Below, piece after piece: positions 52,465 through 61,296 of a DNA stretch of 64,000 nucleotides. How positions within the stretch are numbered: the first letter of the stretch is position 1; every line of letters starts with the position of its first letter. The translations under genes were made by a program, and so were the position numbers. The notes under the pieces were generated by a model, which saw nothing but the letters and a program-made list of their open reading frames with translations, did not search any database and had not been told where the DNA came from. Origin of the DNA: DAOUCV01 sp034432095 (lineage in GTDB: Bacteria; Chloroflexota; Dehalococcoidia; Dehalococcoidales; UBA2162); contig DAOUCV010000026.1 of the NCBI GenBank assembly GCA_034432095.1, forward strand, positions 49,395 through 113,394, given 5' to 3'.

Positions 52465-53637
52465 CTATGAAAGCGGGGGTATGCCCATGCCTGACATAAT
52501 TGCCAGCATTACGGCGGCCGCCATCACCGAACCTATCTGCCCCCCGGTGTTAGCCCCAATAGCGTGCCACAGCAAGAAGCTTCTGGGGTTTGCCTTTTGC
52601 CCCTCTCTTTGCACTACTCTGGCTGACATTGGAAAAGCCGAGGTACCAGCCGCGCCAATTAAAGGATTAATTTTCCCCCTGGTTATCACGCGCATCAGCT
52701 TTCCCAGCAGGACTCCGGTCACGGTATCAAGTGAAATGGCGATTAAACCCAGGACAAACACCAGTATGGGACGCCACTCCTCAAGGGTAAAACCACCCGG
52801 CAGGAAATTACCCCCCAGCATAGAGGCACCAATAGAAAGCCCCAGAAAAAGGGTCACCATGTTAACCAAGGTTCCTTGAGAAACGTCCACCAGCCTGCCG
52901 ATTACCCCTGACTCCTTCATGAAATTCCCGAGCATGAGCATTCCCATCAGCGGGGCACCCATCGGGGCAATAAGTATGGTGATTATTCCAGCCACTACGG
53001 GGAACAGAACTTTAACTCTCTGTGAGACCTTTTTCTCACCGTAAGCCATTACTATCGCCCGTTCTTTTTTGGTGGTCAGGGCTCTCATAATAGGTGGCTG
53101 AATAATTGGTACCAGAGACATATAGGAATAGGCAGCAATTGATACCGCCGGCAGTAATTCACGGGCATATTTGGAGGTTACGTAGATGGCAGTGGGACCA
53201 TCACAGGCACCAATGATGGCGACGGAGACTGCTTCCTGCCTGGTGAAGCCCAGTCCGAGGGCGACAAGCAGGGTCAGAAATATGCCAAACTGGCCGGCGG
53301 CGCCAAAGATAAGCACCGTCGGGTTGGCCAGCATCGGACCAAAGTCTATCATGGCACCAAGTCCGATGAAAAGAAGGCAGGGAAATAGCTCGGTAAGGAT
53401 GCCAGCAGTGAAGAGCCAGTTTATTATGCCGCCTCTGTCATATGCGGATAAGCTAGCCAGGGGGAGGTTCCCCAGGACGACTCCAAAACCGATTGGTATC
53501 AGTAGAAGAGGCTCAATCTTTCTGCCCGCACCAAGGTAGAGAAGGACGCAGCCCAGCACAATCATAACGATGTTTTGCCAGCCGAGGTTAGCGAAGCCCT
53601 GCGCCAAGCTCTTCAGGGCATCAAGCCAAACGTCCAT
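52465..53637 (-). CDS. Sodium-translocating decarboxylase beta subunit (OadB/GcdB/MmdB-like)
   Basis: A 390-residue membrane protein with about ten helices. It is the Na+ channel/decarboxylation subunit of oxaloacetate, methylmalonyl-CoA or glutaconyl-CoA decarboxylases. Family features include ACDGPTAIYVTSKYA with the essential Asp and GNFMKESGVIGRLVDVSQ. LIGAAGTSAFPMSARVVQREG near the C-terminus also matches, as does HAIGANTGGQIGSVMAA. The operon also encodes a gamma-like peptide and a biotin carrier but no carboxyltransferase alpha subunit, so the decarboxylated substrate is unknown. Confidence 0.93.
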   Translation of the reverse strand: MDVWLDALKSLAQGFANLGWQNIVMIVLGCVLLYLGAGRKIEPLLLIPIGFGVVLGNLPLASLSAYDRGGIINWLFTAGILTELFPCLLFIGLGAMIDFGPMLANPTVLIFGAAGQFGIFLTLLVALGLGFTRQEAVSVAIIGACDGPTAIYVTSKYARELLPAVSIAAYSYMSLVPIIQPPIMRALTTKKERAIVMAYGEKKVSQRVKVLFPVVAGIITILIAPMGAPLMGMLMLGNFMKESGVIGRLVDVSQGTLVNMVTLFLGLSIGASMLGGNFLPGGFTLEEWRPILVFVLGLIAISLDTVTGVLLGKLMRVITRGKINPLIGAAGTSAFPMSARVVQREGQKANPRSFLLWHAIGANTGGQIGSVMAAAVMLAIMSGMGIPPLS

Positions 53638-53677
53638 CGGTAACTCCTTTCTTTACCTATTGGCGCACCGATCTGGG

Positions 53678-53815
53678 CTAACCTTTGCTCTCTTTTTCTT
53701 CTTTGAAGGGGAATAGCTTAACGAGAAGGCGGATAACCCAGCCCAACAGATAGAGTGTGGCAAAGGTTACCGCCATTCCCATAACGGTCATTGTTAAACC
53801 AAAGCCCCAATCCAT
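53678..53815 (-). CDS. OadG-like small membrane subunit (gamma) of the sodium pump decarboxylase
   Basis: A 45-residue peptide. It has one N-terminal hydrophobic helix (GLTMTVMGMAVTFATLYLLG, residues 5-24), then a continued hydrophobic segment and a charged KEEKESKG tail. OadG subunits are typically short, with this MTVxGMxxVFxxLxLL pattern. Its ATG overlaps the P-ATPase TGA by one base (TGATG) and oadB starts 40 nt later, so it is translated between them. Short length makes the assignment moderate, but position supports it. Confidence 0.78.
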   Translation of the reverse strand: MDWGFGLTMTVMGMAVTFATLYLLGWVIRLLVKLFPFKEEKESKG

Positions 53816-56556
53816 CAAGTATCACCTCTAGTGGACTCACTGTATCCTGTCAGCCTTCTTCCTAGGGCACTTCTTCTCAAGATGACCTTCGTGGCTTCGA
53901 TTATGGCGAAGACAGCCAAACCAAAAGCGACAATTATGCCTAGGTCAGAGAGTGAGGGCTTGTGAATGCCGAAGGCGTCGCGAACTGCCGGAATCTGGAC
54001 TAATACCGTAATCAATAAAAGCTCCCAGCCAATAGCTAAAAGCAGCCATTTATGCGGCGGTGCCTTAAAAACGCTGTATATTAGAGAACGGCAGTTAAGG
54101 GCAACAACAAGCTCAATGATGATAAACAGGAAGAATACCTGTGTCCGGTCATGGACTATGTCGCCAAGTCCGTGAAACCAGATAATGTAGAAGAAGGGAA
54201 CTTCAATTAATATTGCCCGCAATATAAACGACTTCACATCCCAGCCGAAGATACTTTCCTTCGGGTTCCTCGGTGGTCTCTGCATAATGCCGGGGTCAGG
54301 CGGCGCAACGCCTAAGGCAAGAGCAGGGAGTCCATCAGTGGCCAGGTTCATGTATAAGATGGCGGCGGGCAGAAGGGGCAAAAATTTGGGCCCCAGCGCT
54401 AAAACTATTCCTCCGATAACAATCACCTCGGTTATATTGCACTGAAGGAGGTAAGCGAGGTATTTCTTAATGTTGTCGTATATCCATCGGCCACTCTCAA
54501 TGGCTTTGACAATGGTGGCAAAATTGTCATCACTCAGAACCATAGCCGCCGCTTCTTTAGTAACATCGGTGCCGGTTATACCCATCGCCACGCCAATATC
54601 AGCCTGTTTTAGTGCCGGGGCATCATTCACACCGTCGCCAGTCATTGCCACTACCTCACCCCTTTTCTTCCATGCCCTGACTATCCTTAGTTTATCCGTA
54701 GGTGATACCCTGGCATAGACAGTTACTTTATCTACAACATTCTCGTATTCCTCATCACTCATCTTTTCCAGCTCTTCACCGGTAAGGACCATATCACCAT
54801 CTTTATAGATGCCAATCTCCCTGGCTATAGCCACGGCGGTGAGTTTATGGTCTCCCGTAACCATGATTGGTCTGATATGTATCTGTTGACACACCTTCGT
54901 AGCTTCAATGGCTTCCTCCCTCGGTGGGTCTATCATACCAGCCAGACCGAGGAAGGTCATATCCCTCTCGATAGCTTCTTCAGTACAGGCAATCCCATCT
55001 TGTAGTTCTCTATAGGCGACGGCAAGCACCCTCAATGCCTTCTGAGCCATTTCCTGGTTGACCTCTAAAATCCGGGCTTTTTCTATCTCTCCCAGCTCCT
55101 TCACCCCGTCGTCTTCAGCAATACGGGAGCACCTCTCTAAGACTACCTCCGGGGCCCCTTTCATAAATGCCATCCTTCTGCCGTCCTTCATTTGATGAAT
55201 GGTGGTCATTCTCTTTCTCTCGGAACTGAAGGGAAGCTCCTCTACCCTCGGGTTTTCCAGTTTCACCTCGGTTTGATGCAAGCCGGCTTTGGCCGCTACC
55301 ACCACCAGAGCCCCTTCGGTAGGGTCACCCTTAATTGACCACTGACCTTGGTTTTCTTGTAGAATGGCGTCACTGCATAAGAGTCCCCCAAGAAGGAACA
55401 ACCGCAAGGGTGAATCATTAGTGGGCTTGATTATCTCAGGGCCTTTAAGCTCTCCTACCGGGGCATAGCCGACTCCGGTAACCTCTATCAGTCTGTCCCC
55501 GTTAAAGAGTTTCTTTACCGTCATCTCTCCCTTGGTCAGGGTACCTGTCTTATCGGAGCATATTACCGTGGTACAGCCGAGAGTCTCAACTGCCGGCATT
55601 CTCCTTATCAGAGCGTTTTTCTTCGCCATCTGATGCATACCTATAGCTAGGGCACCGGTGACAATGGCGGCTAACGCCTCGGGGACGGCCGCCACAGCCA
55701 GAGATACAGCAAACATCACCATTGTTATTATGAAGGGCAGGTCTATCTTGCCCCCTAGAAAGACCTGCCTGACAATACTAACCACCAGAATAAGACCACA
55801 GAGAGATAGGGCTATAATACCAATCCACTTGCCGATCTCTTCCGTCCTTTTCTCAAGGGGGGTCTTCTCAGCCTCTACCGCCGTCACCTCTCTGGCAATC
55901 TTGCCAAACTCGGTATTCATCCCGGTTGACGTCACCACCGCTTTACCCCTGCCATAAGTAACCGTGGTGCCGGTGAAGACCATATTTTTTCGATCGCTGA
56001 CACGCACATCCTCGGGTAGTGGCTTTATCTCTTTGCTGACGGGAACTGACTCTCCGGTAAGGGGTGCCTCATCACACATTAAGGAGTGAGCTTCGACTAA
56101 TCGGGCATCGGCTGGAATTTTATCCCCGGCTTCAAGGAGTAATATATCCCCGGGGACGAGCTGCCTTGAGGGGATTTCTTCTTCCCTGCCTCCTCGTAAC
56201 ACGGTTATGGTGGGAGAGAGAATCTTCTTTAGTGCTTCAAGGGCTCGCTCAGCTCGGTATTCTTGGGTAAATCCTAAAATAGCACAGAAAATAACTATGG
56301 CGGCAATAATGCCGGCGTCCAGAAGCTCACCAATAACTGCGGAAAGCACAATAGCGATAAGAAGAATTATGATGAGGATGTCTTTGAACTGACCGATGAA
56401 GAGGGCAAGGGGTGAGACCTTCTCTTCTTTCTTAAGCTCGTTGTAACCGTACCTTTCAAGTCGTCGGCTGACTTCGTCCTGGGTTAGACCGCGCTCGAGG
56501 TCGGTATTCAGTTCCTTCATGACCTGTGCTGGCTCTATCGAATGCCAGACTGCCAT
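53815..56556 (-). CDS. Cation-transporting P-type ATPase, P2 (calcium) type
   Basis: A 913-residue pump. It has the N-terminal cation ATPase domain (GLTQDEVSRRLERYGYNEL), the actuator TGES loop (APLTGESVPVSK), and the phosphorylation motif ICSDKTGTLTKGE. The hinge is MTGDGVNDAPALKQADIGVAM. Transport-site residues resemble SERCA: M5 CNITEVIVI with Asn and Glu, and M6 NLATDGLPALALG. M4 reads PEALAAIVT where SERCA has PEGLP, so the Glu is kept but the second proline is lost. Ca2+ export is likely, Mn2+ or Na+ possible. It lies within the sodium-decarboxylase gene set. Confidence 0.92.
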   Translation of the reverse strand: MAVWHSIEPAQVMKELNTDLERGLTQDEVSRRLERYGYNELKKEEKVSPLALFIGQFKDILIIILLIAIVLSAVIGELLDAGIIAAIVIFCAILGFTQEYRAERALEALKKILSPTITVLRGGREEEIPSRQLVPGDILLLEAGDKIPADARLVEAHSLMCDEAPLTGESVPVSKEIKPLPEDVRVSDRKNMVFTGTTVTYGRGKAVVTSTGMNTEFGKIAREVTAVEAEKTPLEKRTEEIGKWIGIIALSLCGLILVVSIVRQVFLGGKIDLPFIITMVMFAVSLAVAAVPEALAAIVTGALAIGMHQMAKKNALIRRMPAVETLGCTTVICSDKTGTLTKGEMTVKKLFNGDRLIEVTGVGYAPVGELKGPEIIKPTNDSPLRLFLLGGLLCSDAILQENQGQWSIKGDPTEGALVVVAAKAGLHQTEVKLENPRVEELPFSSERKRMTTIHQMKDGRRMAFMKGAPEVVLERCSRIAEDDGVKELGEIEKARILEVNQEMAQKALRVLAVAYRELQDGIACTEEAIERDMTFLGLAGMIDPPREEAIEATKVCQQIHIRPIMVTGDHKLTAVAIAREIGIYKDGDMVLTGEELEKMSDEEYENVVDKVTVYARVSPTDKLRIVRAWKKRGEVVAMTGDGVNDAPALKQADIGVAMGITGTDVTKEAAAMVLSDDNFATIVKAIESGRWIYDNIKKYLAYLLQCNITEVIVIGGIVLALGPKFLPLLPAAILYMNLATDGLPALALGVAPPDPGIMQRPPRNPKESIFGWDVKSFILRAILIEVPFFYIIWFHGLGDIVHDRTQVFFLFIIIELVVALNCRSLIYSVFKAPPHKWLLLAIGWELLLITVLVQIPAVRDAFGIHKPSLSDLGIIVAFGLAVFAIIEATKVILRRSALGRRLTGYSESTRGDT

Positions 56557-56592
56557 ATCAACGTCTCTCTGTCCGCCCTGAAATATGAGTAA

Positions 56593-56814
56593 TTAATATT
56601 CAATGATAGCTATCGGTTTGCCGGTCTCAACCACCTGCCCCACTGAAACTTCTATCTTAACAACGGTGCCAGTCACCGGCGTTAATATCGGGTTCTCCAT
56701 CTTCATTGACTCGATATAGCAGATAACATCCCCCTCCTTAACCTTATCCCCCACTTTAACTTCAACACTAATAATCCTACCAGTTATCGGGACTTCAATA
56801 ATTTCCTGCGCCAA
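56593..56814 (-). CDS. Biotin carboxyl carrier (biotinyl) domain protein
   Basis: A 73-residue single biotinyl domain of the lipoyl/biotin-attachment fold. The biotinylated Lys38 is in ESMKMEN, and the paired hairpins are GRIISVEVKVGDKVKEGD and GTVVKIEVSVGQVVETG. It should carry CO2 between a carboxyltransferase and the OadB-like beta subunit encoded downstream. It is first in the operon BCCP, P-ATPase, gamma, beta. GGAAAGGAG lies upstream of the ATG. Confidence 0.92.
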   Translation of the reverse strand: MAQEIIEVPITGRIISVEVKVGDKVKEGDVICYIESMKMENPILTPVTGTVVKIEVSVGQVVETGKPIAIIEY

Positions 56815-56892
56815 TTCTAAGCTCCTTTCCTCCTGTCGCCCTGAGCTTCGAGCATATTTTCATATTTTCCGTCAGCGTGTATTCTATCACAT

Positions 56893-56938
56893 AAAAAGGG
56901 CGGGATGAACTACCTAGTTTAGTTTCCCCGCCCTTCTC
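56893..56938 (-). terminator. Rho-independent terminator of clpC
   Basis: On the minus strand a 9-bp GC-rich stem, AAGGGCGGG (56935-56927) with CCCGCCCTT (56904-56896), encloses a 22-nt loop and runs into a T tract (CCCTTTTTATG). It lies about 40 nt after the clpC stop codon. Confidence 0.8.
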
Positions 56939-56974
56939 ACAATTTCAAAATCTTAGAGCCGTTTAATAGATAGC

Positions 56975-59446
56975 TTAGGATTTATCATCCCCCACTAACG
57001 CCTCAACGGCGGCTGCCCTCACGACAATCTCATCGCCCTCCCGGTCAACTACGGCTGTATCCCCAGACCGGATTTGACCACGGAGCAAACTATCAGAAAG
57101 TCTGTCTTCCACCTTGTCTTGAATTACCCGGCGCAAAGGTCGGGCTCCGAACTCCACATTGTAGCCCTTCTCACCCAGAAGGTCTTTGGCAGCATCGGTC
57201 ACCTCAAGCTTTATTCCCTTCTCCGCCAGTTGCTTGGCGACGTTGGACAGCATCAGGTCAACTATCTGTCGGATATGCTCTTTGGTCAGGGCATGGAATA
57301 CCACTATAGCATCAATACGGTTAAGAAACTCGGGCTTGAAGACCTTCTTTACCTCATCGAGCAGCTTTTCCTTCATCTTCTCGTATTCCATCTGTTCGGT
57401 CTTGGCTTCATCACCCTGCGGAGCAAAGCCAAGGGTGCTTCTCTTCCTGATAAGCTCAGCACCAATGTTGCTGGTCATAACAATAATGCTGTTACGAAAA
57501 TCGACCCGGCGTCCCCTGGCATCAGTCAGGTGACCATCATCAAATATCTGTAACAGGATATTAAAGACGTCCGGGTGGGCTTTTTCAATCTCATCCAGGA
57601 GGATGCAACAATATGACTTGCGTCTCACTTGCTCGGTCAATTGCCCGCCTTCATCGTAGCCAATATATCCCGGTGGGGCTCCAACCATTCGGGATACAGT
57701 GTGCCTCTCCTGGTACTCTGACATATCGAGCCTGATGAGGGTATCCTCACTGCCAAACATAAACTCAGCCAGAGCTCTAACTAGCTCGGTCTTACCAACA
57801 CCGGTCGGGCCAAGAAAGATAAAGTTGCCAATAGGACGCCTGGGGTCTTTGAGCCCGGCCCGGGCTCGTCTCACTGCCCTGGCAACGGTGTCAATCGCTT
57901 CATCCTGACCAATAATTCGCTTGTGTAGAGCCTCCTCCATATGAAGTAGCCGCTCCGTTTCCTTCTCCGCCAGTTGCACTACTGGAATACCGGTCCACAT
58001 GCTAATCACTTCAGCGATGTCTTCAGCAGTAACCACCGGCTTCGCCTGCTCCATTTCAGCGCGCCACGCCTCTTTCAGCCGCTTTATTTTCTCCTCAATC
58101 TGAAGTTCTTGCTGGCGCAATTCTGCTGCATAATCATATCGCTGGCTAGCCAGAGCCGCTTCCTTTTCCTTACGCACTCCGTCTTCAGCCTGTTTCTCTT
58201 CTTTTAAGGCGTCGGGCATCGTGTGGTGTCTTATCCGTACCCGTGACGCCGCCTCGTCAATGACGTCAATCGCCTTATCGGGCAGAAAGCGGTCCGGTAT
58301 ATATCTGGCGGATAACGTGGCGGCGGAACTCAATGCTTCGTCGCTTATTATCAGCTTGTGGTGTGCCTCGTAGCGCTCCTTAATCCCGCGCAAAATCTCC
58401 AGCGTTTGGTCTACAGAAGGCTCCTCCACCAAGATTGGCTGGAAGCGGCGTTCCAGAGCCGGGTCTCGCTCCACATATTTACGGTAATCATCAAGGGTAG
58501 TTGCCCCGATGCACTGCAATTCTCCTCTGGCCAGCGATGGTTTGAGGATACTAGCCGCGTCAACTGCCCCCTCGGCAGCCCCAGCACCGACAATGGTGTG
58601 GAATTCATCAATGAAGAGCACGCAATTCCCTGCAGTTTTTATTTCATTGATGATCTTCTTCAGCCGTTCTTCAAATTCGCCCCGGTATTTCGTCCCGGCG
58701 ACCACAGCGGCGATATCCAGCGTTACCAGCCGTTTACCCTCCAGCGTCTCGGGAACATCGCCGGCAGCAATACGGTGAGCCAGGCCCTCAACAATCGCCG
58801 TCTTGCCCACTCCCGGTTCGCCGATGAGGGCGGGATTATTCTTGGTTCGACGGCTGAGGATTTGAATCACCCGCTCGATCTCCTTATGCCGTCCGATAAC
58901 CGGGTCGAGTTTCCCGGCTGCCGCGGCGGCCGTCAAGTCAACACTCAACTGGTCAAGAAGCGGGGTACGGTTTGCAGGGTGGGCAAGCCTGTTCTTGGTG
59001 GCACCTTGACTGAGGACACGGACTACCTCGGCGCGCACTTGCTCAAGGGTGATACCAAAACTGTCCAATACCCCAGCGGCGACCCCTTCCCCCTCATGCA
59101 ACAATCCCAGCAGGAGATGCTCAGTACCGATGTAATTATGGCCAAGGTGACGTGCTTCGTCTATCGCCAGCTCAATGACCCTCTTAGCTCTAGGGGTAAG
59201 CCCGATTTCGCCGATACTAGCTTTCTCACCACGTCCGATAATAAATTCCACTGCCGAGCGCACCTTGGCCAGGCTGATACCCAGGTTGACGAGAACCCTA
59301 GCCGCCACCCCTTCCTCTTCACCGATTAAGCCGAGCAAAATGTGCTCGGTACCAATATAGTTGTGGTTAAGTCTTTGTGCTTCTTCTTGGGCTAAGGTGA
59401 GGACTCGGCGAGCCCGCTCGGAAAATTTCTCAAATCGGCTAGGCAT
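56975..59446 (-). CDS. clpC: Clp protease ATPase subunit ClpC
   Basis: An 823-residue Hsp100 unfoldase. Two Clp-N repeats cover residues 1-145 (FTE-like RARRVLTLAQEEAQRLNHNYIGTEH, then IELAIDEARHLGHNYIGTEH). AAA-1 has Walker A GEPGVGKTAIVEGL. The UVR-like middle segment (about 425-460) contains YDYAAELRQQE. AAA-2 has GPTGVGKTELVRAL, and the C-terminal D2 small domain follows. The architecture separates it from ClpB (no long coiled-coil) and ClpA (UVR present). It feeds substrates to ClpP. It stands alone, with its own promoter and terminator; ctsR, mcsA and mcsB are not adjacent. Confidence 0.97.
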   Translation of the reverse strand: MPSRFEKFSERARRVLTLAQEEAQRLNHNYIGTEHILLGLIGEEEGVAARVLVNLGISLAKVRSAVEFIIGRGEKASIGEIGLTPRAKRVIELAIDEARHLGHNYIGTEHLLLGLLHEGEGVAAGVLDSFGITLEQVRAEVVRVLSQGATKNRLAHPANRTPLLDQLSVDLTAAAAAGKLDPVIGRHKEIERVIQILSRRTKNNPALIGEPGVGKTAIVEGLAHRIAAGDVPETLEGKRLVTLDIAAVVAGTKYRGEFEERLKKIINEIKTAGNCVLFIDEFHTIVGAGAAEGAVDAASILKPSLARGELQCIGATTLDDYRKYVERDPALERRFQPILVEEPSVDQTLEILRGIKERYEAHHKLIISDEALSSAATLSARYIPDRFLPDKAIDVIDEAASRVRIRHHTMPDALKEEKQAEDGVRKEKEAALASQRYDYAAELRQQELQIEEKIKRLKEAWRAEMEQAKPVVTAEDIAEVISMWTGIPVVQLAEKETERLLHMEEALHKRIIGQDEAIDTVARAVRRARAGLKDPRRPIGNFIFLGPTGVGKTELVRALAEFMFGSEDTLIRLDMSEYQERHTVSRMVGAPPGYIGYDEGGQLTEQVRRKSYCCILLDEIEKAHPDVFNILLQIFDDGHLTDARGRRVDFRNSIIVMTSNIGAELIRKRSTLGFAPQGDEAKTEQMEYEKMKEKLLDEVKKVFKPEFLNRIDAIVVFHALTKEHIRQIVDLMLSNVAKQLAEKGIKLEVTDAAKDLLGEKGYNVEFGARPLRRVIQDKVEDRLSDSLLRGQIRSGDTAVVDREGDEIVVRAAAVEALVGDDKS

Positions 59447-59489
59447 CTTTTCTCCTTAGAACCGCTTCCCTCCACTACCGTCACCCATT

Positions 59490-59519
59490 ATTATAAAGCA
59501 ACTGATAACCAAAGGTCAA
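59490..59519 (-). promoter_or_regulatory. Promoter of clpC
   Basis: On the minus strand, TTGACC (59519-59514), an 18-nt spacer and a perfect TATAAT (59495-59490), about 43 nt before the clpC ATG. The -35 region reads TTTGACCTTTGG. This recalls one half of a CtsR heptad (GGTCAAA on the other strand), but a proper direct repeat is not seen. Confidence 0.6.
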
Positions 59520-59536
59520 AGGCTGAGGCAAAGAGT

Positions 59537-59555
59537 GTTTGTCAACCTGACAAAC
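59537..59555. promoter_or_regulatory. 8-bp palindrome between clpC promoter and 5S rRNA
   Basis: A perfect inverted repeat, GTTTGTCA-ACC-TGACAAAC. It lies about 12 nt past the 5S 3' end and about 18 nt upstream of the clpC -35 box. It could be the 5S terminator hairpin, although no T run follows, or an operator for a stress regulator of clpC. Confidence 0.5.
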
Positions 59556-59567
59556 TACTCATTAAGT

Positions 59568-59688
59568 CTCCTGGCAGTGGCTTATTTTCCACAAGGGGTT
59601 GCCCCCTCAGTATCTTCCGCGCTGGGGCGTTTCACTTCCGTGTTCGGGATGGGAACGGGTGGTGCCACCCCGCTCTAACCACCAGGAG
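59568..59688 (-). rRNA. rrf: 5S ribosomal RNA (isolated)
   Basis: About 120 nt. The conserved core CACCCGTTCCCATCCCGAAC and the loop GGAAGTGAAAC are clear on the minus strand. The terminal helix pairs TCTCCTGG with CCAGGAGA. Ends are accurate to a few bases. The flanking genes are clpC and a thymidylate synthase-like gene. No 16S or 23S sequence is in the window on either side. Confidence 0.93.
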
Positions 59689-59771
59689 ACCATTTTATAT
59701 TTTAGCACATTAGTCAAGACTAAAGGAACTACGGACGAGAAGGCCAGTAATTAGCTTGAAGGGACGATTAG

Positions 59772-60461
59772 TCATTGAATACCGGGGCGAGGACCCTTAC
59801 CACCTAGCAGGTCCTGCTCTAGTCTTGCCGTAGCTCGAGCCAAATCCCAGGCATACTGGTAGAGGTGCAGTCCCTTGCTGGAGGCAATCAGTTCACCGTC
59901 TTCAACCCCGATTTCACTGGCCATATATTCCTTTAACAGTTGAATAGCCGCCAGATTTGAGGGGAAGCCCGCCCACAGGTCCCAGGACCGGAAATAGAGG
60001 AAAAAGTGTAGCCTGCCATCACGGATTCTGGTATCTATCCCCCTCAGGCACGGAGGGTCGGGGAGATAGATAGACTCTTCATTACCTACCGACATAAACG
60101 CCTGATTGGTATTATAACCGTCCTCCTTATACATCCTGATTACCTCGGCAATCTGCTTCTCCAAATACTGTCCGTAGGTATACTGCTCCCCCTCGGCTTT
60201 ATGAGCTGTCATCAGGTAAGGTAGGTAGCTCTCTATATACTCCATAGAGGTAGGTGGTGGCACACCCGGTGGCACATCGGGTACTAAAGGTCTTGCTCCA
60301 GGATGTCTTACCTGGACCACCACATAATCAAGCTCTTTACGGTACTGACCGGCGTAGCTTCCCCGCTCAACTTTATACTCATGCCCTTCAGTGAGGGTTT
60401 TACCCAGACAAAGAAACCATGCCTCGGAGAGGTCTCTGGCATCAACTAGAAAAATCTTCAC
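59772..60461 (-). CDS. Thymidylate synthase-like protein (archaeal type)
   Basis: A 229-residue protein with a degenerate thymidylate synthase core. It has PDPPCLRGIDTRI with the candidate nucleophile Cys, RDGRLHFFLYFRSWDLWAGFPSNLAAIQLL (compare the TS pattern RSxDxxLGxPFNIA), and GLHLYQYAWDLAR near the C-terminus. Length and these motifs are closest to the short archaeal ThyA/dUMP hydroxymethylase group. It would methylate dUMP using methylene-THF. The usual C-terminal loop is not obvious. It is last of three collinear genes; the two upstream are of unknown function. Activity should be considered likely but unproven. Confidence 0.75.
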   Translation of the reverse strand: MKIFLVDARDLSEAWFLCLGKTLTEGHEYKVERGSYAGQYRKELDYVVVQVRHPGARPLVPDVPPGVPPPTSMEYIESYLPYLMTAHKAEGEQYTYGQYLEKQIAEVIRMYKEDGYNTNQAFMSVGNEESIYLPDPPCLRGIDTRIRDGRLHFFLYFRSWDLWAGFPSNLAAIQLLKEYMASEIGVEDGELIASSKGLHLYQYAWDLARATARLEQDLLGGKGPRPGIQ

Positions 60462-60476
60462 CCTATAAAATCCCCT

Positions 60477-61181
60477 CTATCGCCGTTTCCGGAAAATATC
60501 AAAAAACCTGTCCTCATACTCCTCAAATAGGCCCCAGCGTTCAAGCTCGTCTTTTAGTTCGCCAGGCTCACACTCACCCCTGGCAACCTTATCGAAAAGC
60601 TCGTCAATTCTTACTCTGGCGTCTACCGGAGTACCACTGGCATCTATACTCAAGAGCCCCCGTCTTTCTAGTTGTCTGAGATTATATGGCACCGAGCTTC
60701 TGGTGATTTCGAAAATAAACTTCATCAGCGATACATCCCAGAGCTCGTCTTCACCCCTGATGATTGCTGTTAGCGGGTCATCACGCTTGTCAATCTCGGC
60801 ATTCAGTTTGTCCACCACCGAGGGTAGATTGTCCGAGACAATATTAAGCTCCCTAGGCTCATTCTTATAAGTATAAAACAAACCATGAATACCTCTTTCT
60901 CCGTATTCCTCCACTAACGCTTCAAAGTACCTTCTGGCTTCCGGGCCGAACCCCTCAAGCCGGGACAGGTAATAGGGGGTGACAATTCTTGGTCTTTCAG
61001 CAATTACCCTGCCCTCTCTAACCACAGTCTCAGCGACGCCTTTTATCAGCTCCGAGTAAGCGGGTTCAGTGACCAGGTAATAGTATATATTGGTAGTGCC
61101 GAAGGTATACAGGCTCTGCTTCGGAGCTCTCAATATCTGCGTATGCCTAACGGCATCTTCAATTCGCTTATCAATATCCAT
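60477..61181 (-). CDS. Uncharacterised protein upstream of the thymidylate synthase-like gene
   Basis: A 234-residue soluble protein I do not recognise. It is mixed alpha/beta, rich in charged residues, and without a signal peptide or membrane helix. Distinct segments are LYTFGTTNIYYYLVTEPAYSE near residue 25, RPRIVTPYYLSRLEGFGPEA near 65, and a C-terminal helical part with VPYNLRQLERRGLL and ELFDKVARGECEPGELKDEL. The ATG at 61181 has AGGAAGG 2-3 nt upstream and is preferred over an earlier frame start at 61238. Its end is 15 nt from the next gene, so a shared operon is likely. Confidence 0.75.
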   Translation of the reverse strand: MDIDKRIEDAVRHTQILRAPKQSLYTFGTTNIYYYLVTEPAYSELIKGVAETVVREGRVIAERPRIVTPYYLSRLEGFGPEARRYFEALVEEYGERGIHGLFYTYKNEPRELNIVSDNLPSVVDKLNAEIDKRDDPLTAIIRGEDELWDVSLMKFIFEITRSSVPYNLRQLERRGLLSIDASGTPVDARVRIDELFDKVARGECEPGELKDELERWGLFEEYEDRFFDIFRKRR

Positions 61182-61296
61182 GTCCTTCCTCTCCAACCCT
61201 CCCCCTGATAAGTGGTACGAGGTTGACTGTCTTGGCAAGCCTTCTCTTTAGCCTGGAAATATTTACCGGCATCACTATCTTTTTCTCACTATTTTT

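Noticed and set aside
58358..59329. 323-residue open frame antisense to clpC
   Set aside because: It lies fully inside clpC on the other strand, has no recognisable domain and mirrors the codon pattern of clpC.
59447..59567. CIRCE or CtsR operator controlling clpC
   Set aside because: The 9-9-9 CIRCE repeat is absent and only one GGTCAAA-like heptad is present; the palindrome here is different.
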